Part shown: positions 1 to 5,104 of the stretch, one piece after another
Position numbering within the stretch: the stretch's first letter is position 1
Layout of the letters: every line of letters starts with the position of its first letter
Source of the DNA: Bryobacteraceae bacterium
Lineage (GTDB): Bacteria; Acidobacteriota; Terriglobia; Bryobacterales; Bryobacteraceae
Direction of reading: 5' to 3'
Assembly (NCBI GenBank): GCA_030044325.1
Contig: JASHWA010000574.1
Span: 1 to 6,259 of the forward strand
Length of the DNA: 6,259 bases
Translations under genes and position numbers: made by a program
The notes under the pieces: model-generated
Seen by the model: only the letters and a program-made list of their open reading frames with translations
What the model was told of the DNA's origin: nothing
Databases searched by the model: none

Positions 1-1005
1 CCGCAGCCGCGCGAACGGGCCCACGTGCGCGCCGCTTTCGATCCGCGAGTCGCTGACGATCGTGTACGGCTTCACCACCGCGCCGTTCTCCAGTCGCGAA
101 TTTTCGACGATCGCGCCGGCTCCCACGCGGCAATCCTCGCCGATTTCGCTCTCGCCCAGAATGCGCGCCCCCGGCTCGATCAACGTATCCATCCCCACGC
201 GCGCCTGCACGTCGATCGAAACCGTTTCCGGCCGCTCGATCGTCACTCCCGCGAGCATCAGCTCATCGGTTTTGCGGCGCCGGAGAACGCGATCGGCGTC
301 TGCCAGCTCGAGGCGCGTGTTGATTCCCAGCAGCTCGCTCGAATCCTCGACGTGCAGGGCGCGGACTTGGTGCCCGTGCCGCGCCAGGATCTCCGCCATG
401 TCGGTCAGATAGTATTCCCCGGCGGGATTTTCCGGCTGCATTTCGCCCAGATGTTTCCACAGCACTTCCGCCCGGAAACAATAAATCCCCGAATTGATTT
501 CGCGCACGCCGCGCTGCTCGGCGCTGCAGGCGCGCTCCTCCACAATCGCGCTGACGTTCCCGTGCGCGTCCATCAACACGCGGCCGTATCCGCCCGGATC
601 TTCAAGCGTGGTGGTGATCAGCGTCGCCGCCGCCTCCGATCCGGCTTCCACGTCGCGCAAACGCATCAGCGTCGCCGAAGAAAGCAGCGGCGTGTCGCCG
701 TACAGCACCATCAGCAGTCCCGTCTCGTCCGCCACCGCGGAGCGCGCGCAGGCGAGCGCATGGCCGGTGCCCTTCTGCTCCACCTGCCGCGCGAATCGAA
801 CCCCCCTCGGCGCGAGCAGTTGCTCGACTTCGGCGGCCTGATGGCCGGTGACGACAACCATCGACGAAGTCGGCGCAATCCCCCGCGCCGCGGCCGCCAC
901 GTGCTCGATGAGCGTCAATCCTCCCGCCCGATGCAGCACCTTGGCGCGCCTCGATCGCATTCGCGTTCCTAGCCCCGCCGCTAGAATCACCACATTCGTG
1001 TTCAT
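1..1005 (-). CDS. glmU: Bifunctional UDP-GlcNAc pyrophosphorylase / glucosamine-1-phosphate acetyltransferase, 3' end missing
   Basis: GlmU acetylates glucosamine-1-phosphate and then uridylates it to UDP-N-acetylglucosamine, in the cytoplasm. The reading frame is open for 335 codons from ATG at 1005-1003 to the window edge. The nucleotidyltransferase signature LAAGLGTRM is at residues 8-16, with Lys22 in the position of the conserved substrate lysine. QKGTGHA (77-83), YGDTP (102-106, Asp104 being the likely metal ligand), GYGR (139-142), IVEE (154-157), EINSGIY (169-175) and GIN (227-229) follow in family order. From about residue 250 the protein changes to the hexapeptide-repeat beta-helix, and it is cut at FARLR (331-335). 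E. coli GlmU has 456 residues, so about 120 residues, holding most acetyltransferase catalytic residues, lie outside the window. The start follows the yvcK stop by three bases, so translation may be coupled; the upstream Shine-Dalgarno is weak. Identification is firm. Confidence 0.96.
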   Translation of the reverse strand, partial: MNTNVVILAAGLGTRMRSRRAKVLHRAGGLTLIEHVAAAARGIAPTSSMVVVTGHQAAEVEQLLAPRGVRFARQVEQKGTGHALACARSAVADETGLLMVLYGDTPLLSSATLMRLRDVEAGSEAAATLITTTLEDPGGYGRVLMDAHGNVSAIVEERACSAEQRGVREINSGIYCFRAEVLWKHLGEMQPENPAGEYYLTDMAEILARHGHQVRALHVEDSSELLGINTRLELADADRVLRRRKTDELMLAGVTIERPETVSIDVQARVGMDTLIEPGARILGESEIGEDCRVGAGAIVENSRLENGAVVKPYTIVSDSRIESGAHVGPFARLR

Positions 1006-1008
1006 AGT

Positions 1009-2052
1009 TCACTTTTCGCGAGAGCGTCCGCGCTGGGCAAGATCGAGCACCACCGCGCCGAGCACGCTCTGATCGTGCCGGATCTTGTCGCGCGCGCGTT
1101 CGCCGCCTCCGCGCACCAGGTCCGCGCCCAGCACCTGGACTCCCATGCGCTGCAAATTTTCAAAATCGTTCTCGACCGGCTGCGCGGCGCGTTTCTGATA
1201 GCGATCGAGCGCCGGCCCGCCGATCGCGCTGGTGTTCACCACGCACAGATCGATCAGCCGGTCTCTACTGCGTCCGGCGTGGCGCAGCAGCGCGGCCAGG
1301 TGATCGGACGCGCGGAAATTCGTGGTTTCGCCAGGCTGCCACATCAGATTCACGATGTATGCCTTGAGGGCGGGCGATTTCCCGATGGCCGCGGCCACGC
1401 CATCCACCAGCAGATTCGGGACCACGCTCGTGAACAGCGACCCGGGACCGAGCGTGATGAGGTCCGCTTCGGCGATGGCCCTGAGCGCCCCCGCCAGCGG
1501 TTTGGGGCGCGCGGGCCGCAATGCGATCTTCTCGATGCGCGAGCGGCTGCGGCTGATCCGGGTTTCGCCGCGCACTTTCTTCCCGTCGGCGAGCGTCGCT
1601 TCCAGAACCACGTTGGCAGCCGTCGCCGGATAAATCCGTCCGCGCACCGCGAGCACTTCCGAGGAAAGCTTCACCGCCTGCCCGAAATCGCCGGTCACCT
1701 GCGTCATCGCCGTGAGAAAAAGATTGCCGAAGCTGTGGCCTTTCAACCCGCGGCCGTTCGAAAAGCGGTGCTGAAACAGGCGGCTGAGCAGCGCCTCGTC
1801 TTCCGAAAGGGCGACCATGCAGGTGCGAATGTCGCCCGGCGGGAGCACGTCGAATTCGCGGCGCAGTCTGCCGGAACTGCCCCCATCGTCGGTCACCGTG
1901 ACGATCGCGGTGATGTCCAGCGCGCCGCCGCTCGCTCGCGCGTAGCGTTTCAGCCCGCGCAGCAGCGTCGAAAGTCCGTTGCCGCCGCCGATCGAGACGA
2001 TTTTCAGCGGAGCAAGCGATGTGGCAGCAGAATTCACTCTTCTCTTGAGCAT
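1009..2052 (-). CDS. yvcK: YvcK/CofD-like protein (gluconeogenesis factor family)
   Basis: This is a 347-residue cytoplasmic protein of the YvcK branch of the CofD family (PF01933). Visible motifs are GGGNGLS (22-28, nucleotide-binding loop), TDDGGSSGRLR (54-64), LPPGDIRTC (70-78), LGPGSLFTSVVPNLL (201-215), NLMWQPGET (235-243) and a C-terminal RHD (325-327). Family members are needed for normal cell shape and growth on gluconeogenic carbon sources, and YvcK is reported to bind UDP-GlcNAc; it is not thought to make F420 as true CofD does. Length fits the family (B. subtilis about 317). I chose ATG at 2052. An in-frame GTG at 2106 would add 18 residues, but 15 of those codons are the copied 45-bp repeat. 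GTG at 2037 is also possible, with AAGAGAAGA directly before it. The gene lies three bases upstream of glmU. The usual partners rapZ and whiA are absent from the window. Confidence 0.93.
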   Translation of the reverse strand: MLKRRVNSAATSLAPLKIVSIGGGNGLSTLLRGLKRYARASGGALDITAIVTVTDDGGSSGRLRREFDVLPPGDIRTCMVALSEDEALLSRLFQHRFSNGRGLKGHSFGNLFLTAMTQVTGDFGQAVKLSSEVLAVRGRIYPATAANVVLEATLADGKKVRGETRISRSRSRIEKIALRPARPKPLAGALRAIAEADLITLGPGSLFTSVVPNLLVDGVAAAIGKSPALKAYIVNLMWQPGETTNFRASDHLAALLRHAGRSRDRLIDLCVVNTSAIGGPALDRYQKRAAQPVENDFENLQRMGVQVLGADLVRGGGERARDKIRHDQSVLGAVVLDLAQRGRSREK

Positions 2053-2061
2053 CGCACGGCG

Positions 2062-2106
2062 CCGCGAGCCGCGCCAGCAATGGCGCGGGTTTCTGCCCCT
2101 TTTCAC
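2062..2106. repeat. 45-bp exact direct repeat, block A copy 1
   Basis: These 45 bases are identical to 2187-2231, an offset of 125. The block starts with a perfect hairpin, 8-bp arms at 2069-2076 and 2081-2088 around the tetraloop GCAA. It continues with a pyrimidine-rich arm (2088-2106) that pairs with the next 21 bases. The mismatching flanks (2061 against 2186, 2107 against 2232) define the ends. This copy overlaps the possible upstream extension of yvcK. Confidence 0.9.
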
Positions 2107-2143
2107 GTGAGAGCGGGGTGAGAAACCTCAGCAGCCCGCAGCC
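2107..2143. repeat. Block B copy 1 of the composite repeat
   Basis: Related to 2264-2300. The right part, 2123-2143 against 2280-2300, matches at 20 of 21 bases. The left part is more diverged, with about six differences or a small shift. Its first 21 bases are nearly complementary to the end of block A, so 2088-2127 forms an imperfect palindrome centred on CACGTG at 2104-2109. Confidence 0.75.
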
Positions 2144-2186
2144 GTGAGAGTCCGTGTGGAAACCGACCGGTCACCCGCACAAAAGC

Positions 2187-2231
2187 CCGCGAGCCGCGCC
2201 AGCAATGGCGCGGGTTTCTGCCCCTTTTCAC
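2187..2231. repeat. 45-bp exact direct repeat, block A copy 2
   Basis: Identical to 2062-2106, including the 8-bp GCAA-loop hairpin, here at 2194-2213. In this copy block B does not follow at once but after 32 extra bases (2232-2263). Perfect identity in non-coding DNA suggests a recent duplication or a constrained element. Confidence 0.9.
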
Positions 2232-2257
2232 ACAACGCGTTCAATCGTTCGCCAGCC

Positions 2258-2273
2258 CCGCCCGTGAGGGCGG
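2258..2273. repeat. Small palindrome CCGCCC-GTGA-GGGCGG
   Basis: A perfect 6-bp stem with a 4-base loop. The wider 20-base segment 2254-2273 matches 4720-4739 in the other intergenic region at 18 of 20 positions. One of the two changes is in the stem and still allows a G-T pair; the other is in the loop. This looks like a dispersed intergenic hairpin unit. No T-run follows on either strand, so it is not a classic terminator. Confidence 0.6.
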
Positions 2274-2300
2274 AAGTGAAAACCTCAGCAACCCGCAGCC
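2264..2300. repeat. Block B copy 2 of the composite repeat
   Basis: Diverged copy of 2107-2143, best conserved over 2280-2300. Its GTGAAAA at 2276-2282 can pair with TTTTCAC at the end of block A copy 2 (2225-2231), so the A-to-B pairing seen in copy 1 is partly kept across the 32-base insertion. Just beyond it, 2300-2310 is complementary, with one G-T wobble, to 2148-2158 after copy 1. Confidence 0.7.
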
Positions 2301-2367
2301 ACGCGGACTCGTCACAGCCGGGGATTCAATCTCAACGCCTGCACCAATCCGCTATTCGGCCGGATCG

Positions 2368-3783
2368 TCAGTACGTTTCGACGACCGCGGATTCGGGCGA
2401 CTTGTGGCGAATGCTGAAGTGATACACCAGAGCGCCGGTCAGCACGGTCAACACCGCGGCTAGCGAGATGTAGGGTTTCAACTGGATTCCCTGGATGATC
2501 ATCCACGTTCCGATCAACAAGAACACCACCGGAACCAGCGGATAGCAGAAGCTCACTACGCGCAGCTTGCGCCAGCCCGCGCGCCTGCGGAACAGCATCA
2601 GGCTCGCGACGCTCATTACCGCGAAGAAATTCAGCGTGAAGCCGATATAGTTGACCAGTTGCGGAAACGGAGTCAGCGTCATCGCCATCGTGCACACGCC
2701 TTGCGCCGCGATCGCGATCACGGGAGTGTGCCAGCGCGGATGCACCTTGGCGGCGGCCGAGAGAAACGCCCCGTTTTTCGCCATCGCGTAGTACACGCGC
2801 GGCCCGGTGACGATTTGCGCGTTGATCGTCGCCAGAAGCGACAGCGCCATCAACGCGCTGAACAACCCCCCCACGTTCTCGCCGAACAGCCGGGTGGCCG
2901 CGAGCGCACCAACCGCGATGTGATCCTTCATCGTTTCGAGCGGCGCGGCGTAGATGAACACTACGTTGATCACCAGGTACAGCCCCGCCACCAGCGCGGT
3001 CCCGATCGCCAGCGCCATGGGAAGCGTGCGGGACGGATTGCGCAACTCTTCCGCAACGTATGTCGCCGCGTTCCATCCGCTGTAGCCCACGTAGATCCAG
3101 AACAGGCTCAGGAAAAATTGCTGCCAGATGGGAGTGGCGGTGGTGCGCACCGCGTGCATCGAGAAATTTTGCCAGCTTCCGTGGCCGATGCCGAATCCCA
3201 GGGCGATAAACGCGACCAGGATCAAAACTTTCGCCGCGGTCAACACATTCTGGGCGCGCGCGGCGCGCTGCAGGCCGGTAACGTTCAGGATCGTGCAGAT
3301 CAGCACCACCGCGCACGCCGCTGTTTGCGCCTTTCCGAACTGCAGGGTCCATTCGCCGGAACCGGCGAGGATACGCGGATGCGCATCGGTGCAAACCGCG
3401 CACACGTGGCCCAGATATTCGGCGAATGCCAGCGCCGCTCCCGCGATCGGCGCGGAAAATCCCGCGAAAAACGAAACCCAGCCGGTCATAAATCCCCAGG
3501 TCGGGCCGAAAGCACGCGTCAGATACACGTATTCGCCGCCGGAACTGGGAAAATTGACGCCGAGTTCGGAATAACACATCGCTCCGGCGAAAGCGCACAG
3601 CGCGCCGACCACCCAGATCCCCAGCACCAGCCCGGGCGTGCCGAGCTGGCCGGCGAGAAACCCTGTGGTCCCGAAGATTCCCATCCCGATCATGCTCGAA
3701 ATCACCAACGCACTCGCGCTGACTACCCCGAGTTGACGGAGCAAAGCCGGTTTTTGAGGTGCAGTTGCCACGTTCGCTTTCAT
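2368..3783 (-). CDS. APC-family amino acid permease
   Basis: A 471-residue inner-membrane transporter of the amino acid/polyamine/organocation superfamily, with about 12 hydrophobic segments. The first membrane segment carries the broken-helix substrate motif SSMIGMGIFGTTG (29-41). SGGEYVYLTRAFGP (81-94) follows the second. The sixth carries YSGWNAATYVAEELRNPSRTLP (234-255), and GPRVYYAMAKNGAF (327-340) is the typical loop after the eighth. These show a proton- or exchange-driven amino acid carrier, but the substrate cannot be read from sequence. The ATG at 3783 has a good Shine-Dalgarno, AGAGGA at 3790-3795, six bases upstream; this is preferred over an in-frame GTG at 3810. The dehydrogenase gene ends 42 bases upstream, so the two are probably co-transcribed. 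Length is normal for the family, and no break is seen. Confidence 0.92.
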   Translation of the reverse strand: MKANVATAPQKPALLRQLGVVSASALVISSMIGMGIFGTTGFLAGQLGTPGLVLGIWVVGALCAFAGAMCYSELGVNFPSSGGEYVYLTRAFGPTWGFMTGWVSFFAGFSAPIAGAALAFAEYLGHVCAVCTDAHPRILAGSGEWTLQFGKAQTAACAVVLICTILNVTGLQRAARAQNVLTAAKVLILVAFIALGFGIGHGSWQNFSMHAVRTTATPIWQQFFLSLFWIYVGYSGWNAATYVAEELRNPSRTLPMALAIGTALVAGLYLVINVVFIYAAPLETMKDHIAVGALAATRLFGENVGGLFSALMALSLLATINAQIVTGPRVYYAMAKNGAFLSAAAKVHPRWHTPVIAIAAQGVCTMAMTLTPFPQLVNYIGFTLNFFAVMSVASLMLFRRRAGWRKLRVVSFCYPLVPVVFLLIGTWMIIQGIQLKPYISLAAVLTVLTGALVYHFSIRHKSPESAVVETY

Positions 3784-3789
3784 TCTATG

Positions 3790-3795
3790 TCCTCT
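3790..3795 (-). promoter_or_regulatory. Ribosome binding site of the permease gene
   Basis: AGAGGA on the minus strand, six bases before ATG at 3783. It decides the start against the GTG at 3810, which lies upstream of this site. Confidence 0.75.
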
Positions 3796-3825
3796 GGATA
3801 ACCGCCGCACGACGAAGGCCGGCGG

Positions 3826-4617
3826 CTATTGCTCCAGCCACGCGGCGGGTCGCGCCAGAGACATTCCTCCATCGCATAAATAAACTCCGCCGGTGATGTA
3901 CGCCGCTGCATCGGAGCACAGAAACAGCGCCAGATCGGCGAGCTCGTCTTTGGTCCCGAAACGCCGCAGCGGAACGCCGCGCTCGGTGCGGCGCCGTGCT
4001 TCATCGGTGGGCGCAAGGCGGCGCATGCCCTCGGTGTCGTCAGTGGGTCCGGGCGTAATGCAGTTGCAGCGAACGCCCGATGGTCCCCACTCAATCGCGA
4101 GCGTCTTGATCAGCACGTCGATTCCGGCTTTCGCCGCGCCGACGTGCGCCTGCATCGCGGTGGGCTGAAAGGCGAAGCTCGCCGAAATCGCGATCACCGA
4201 TGCGCCGGGCTTGCGCACATGTTCGTAAGCGGCGCGGCAGGTGTTGAAGGTTCCCAGCAGATCGATATCGACCACCGCCTTGAATCCGTTGGCGGACATG
4301 CCCAGCACGGGGGCGGGAAAATTGCCTGCGGCGCCGCACACCACGATATCGATTTCGCCGAACCGGTCGCGAGTCGATTTGACGGCGCCCTCCATGCCCG
4401 CGTAATCGCGAACGTCAACCGCATGAGTCGCTGCCACTCCTCCACGCGAGCACATCGCCGCCGCCGCGGCATCCAGCTTTTCCTGTTTCCGCCCGACCAG
4501 CATCACGCGCGCGCCATGTTCGGCGAAACGCTCCGCCATGCGCTGCCCGATTCCACTGCCGCCGCCCGTCACCAGGGCGGTCTTGCCCTGCAGAAGATGA
4601 TCCCTGAAAATGGACAT
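3826..4617 (-). CDS. Short-chain dehydrogenase/reductase, 2,4-dienoyl-CoA reductase-like
   Basis: A 263-residue cytoplasmic Rossmann-fold oxidoreductase. TGGGSGIG (17-24) is the NAD(P)-binding loop, followed by DVRD (68-71), GAAGNF (95-100), Lys163, PGP (189-191), EGMRRL (196-201) and DGG (249-251). AAGNF, the EWGPSGVR segment (176-183) and the EGMRRL segment are typical of peroxisomal-type 2,4-dienoyl-CoA reductases, which reduce polyunsaturated acyl-CoA with NADPH during beta-oxidation. The standard YxxxK motif is absent: the Tyr position is Val159. The usual catalytic Asn position is Leu121. I chose ATG at 4617 because the fold begins there and 263 residues is normal; the frame stays open to 4893, but that 92-residue extension has no SDR features. 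The Shine-Dalgarno is weak. The permease follows after 42 bases. Family is firm; substrate is inferred. Confidence 0.88.
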   Translation of the reverse strand: MSIFRDHLLQGKTALVTGGGSGIGQRMAERFAEHGARVMLVGRKQEKLDAAAAAMCSRGGVAATHAVDVRDYAGMEGAVKSTRDRFGEIDIVVCGAAGNFPAPVLGMSANGFKAVVDIDLLGTFNTCRAAYEHVRKPGASVIAISASFAFQPTAMQAHVGAAKAGIDVLIKTLAIEWGPSGVRCNCITPGPTDDTEGMRRLAPTDEARRRTERGVPLRRFGTKDELADLALFLCSDAAAYITGGVYLCDGGMSLARPAAWLEQ

Positions 4618-4719
4618 CTTCAAAGGATATCTCAGGGCAGGAACAAGCTGTATGAGAAATAACATATCGGACAAATGAGATCGCGCGGCCCACCCCCGGC
4701 GATCCACGATTTCGGAAAC

Positions 4720-4739
4720 AGCCCTGCCCGTAAGGGCGG
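4720..4739. repeat. Second copy of the dispersed intergenic hairpin
   Basis: Matches 2254-2273 at 18 of 20 bases. The stem CTGCCC/GGGCGG is kept with a T-G pair in place of C-G, and the loop is GTAA instead of GTGA. The copies lie 2.4 kb apart, each between genes. Confidence 0.55.
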
Positions 4740-4821
4740 CGGTGCCCGCGGGCTTCGAGCAACCTTCCGGGTTTCCACACCCTCGTCCGGAGCGCAGCGC
4801 GTGGATCGTTGCACGACGGCC

Positions 4822-4903
4822 GGCTTGGACCCGCGCAAGGCTTGAGTTGCTGCGCGTTGGCAGCGCCGAACCTCCCCGCGGCTCCAAGCCCACCGTCCTT
4901 TTT
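4822..4903 (+). other. Inverted repeat with nested stem and downstream T-run, possible structured RNA
   Basis: GGCTTGGA at 4822-4829 is perfectly complementary to TCCAAGCC at 4883-4890. Inside it, CGCGCA at 4832-4837 pairs perfectly with TGCGCG at 4851-4856. Five Ts occur at 4899-4903. The T-run begins eight bases after the outer stem, which is too far for a standard intrinsic terminator. It could be a small RNA fold, a decayed repeat, or chance in GC-rich DNA. Confidence 0.25.
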
Positions 4904-5093
4904 CGCTATCCCAATGACCGCGAAAACCCACTACCCGACCGAGGGGATCTGGTGCGCGCCTAAGGTGAAATCATGAGTGTCGCGAAGACGCCCTGATGTG
5001 GCATACTGGAGCCGTTCCAAAATTTTGTAAGTAGCAGGGCGCAGGACGTTCAGTGCACCGTCAAGGCCGCTGTATCTGCTCCCCTCGCTGTTT

Positions 5094-5097
5094 GAGG
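5094..5097 (+). promoter_or_regulatory. Ribosome binding site of the glycosidase gene
   Basis: GAGG, seven bases before ATG at 5105. An in-frame TGA at 5093-5095 overlaps it, so the gene cannot start further upstream than GTG at 5099. Spacing favours the ATG. Confidence 0.75.
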
Positions 5098-5104
5098 TGT
5101 GCAG

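Larger units (their letters stand above)
2053..2367. other. Repeat-rich intergenic region between permease 3' end and yvcK
   Basis: This 315-bp stretch has no credible gene. It must hold the yvcK-glmU promoter and the end of the permease transcript, both on the minus strand. Most of it consists of two copies of a composite repeat: block A at 2062-2106 and 2187-2231, block B at 2107-2143 and 2264-2300. Several hairpins are embedded. I found no clear -35/-10 pair for yvcK and no hairpin followed by a T-run on the minus strand, so promoter and terminator positions stay open. Confidence 0.8.
4618..5104. other. Divergent intergenic region without a convincing gene
   Basis: These 487 bp separate the minus-strand dehydrogenase from the plus-strand glycosidase and must contain both promoters. 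Reading frames here give only proline/arginine-rich text with no recognisable domain. Contents: a hairpin unit at 4720-4739 shared with 2254-2273; a perfect 10-bp palindrome GCCCGCGGGC at 4744-4753; GGTTTCCACAC at 4770-4780, found inverted at 2154-2164; an 8-bp inverted repeat at 4822-4829 and 4883-4890; and an AT-richer patch at 5015-5033. A weak extended -10 candidate for the plus-strand gene is TGGCATACT at 4999-5007, with no good -35 box, so it is not listed as a promoter. Confidence 0.7.

Noticed and set aside
25..972. Long plus-strand reading frame opposite glmU
   Set aside because: It is the antisense of a clearly recognisable glmU. Its Arg/His-rich text has no domain and reflects GC-rich codon bias.
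602..1012. Minus-strand frame starting seven bases upstream of glmU
   Set aside because: It is a shifted frame over glmU; only the frame from 1005 carries the GlmU motifs.
1075..2121. 348-codon plus-strand frame opposite yvcK
   Set aside because: It is antisense to yvcK, with no recognisable motif and typical GC-rich shadow composition.
2062..2231. CRISPR array
   Set aside because: There are only two 45-bp copies, no series of even spacers and no cas gene. The structure is a duplicated hairpin unit.
2254..2273. Intrinsic terminator for the permease transcript
   Set aside because: The hairpin is good but no T-run follows it on the minus strand.
2659..3801. 380-codon plus-strand frame opposite the permease
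   Set aside because: It is a charged Arg/His-rich sequence antisense to a well-supported membrane protein.
4618..4893. N-terminal extension of the dehydrogenase frame
   Set aside because: The added 92 residues are low-complexity, lack SDR features, have no ribosome site, and overlap intergenic repeat motifs.
4973..4996. Seven-codon leader peptide upstream of the glycosidase
   Set aside because: The upstream AAGGTG is suggestive, but the frame is too short, has no regulatory codon run and no linked attenuator.
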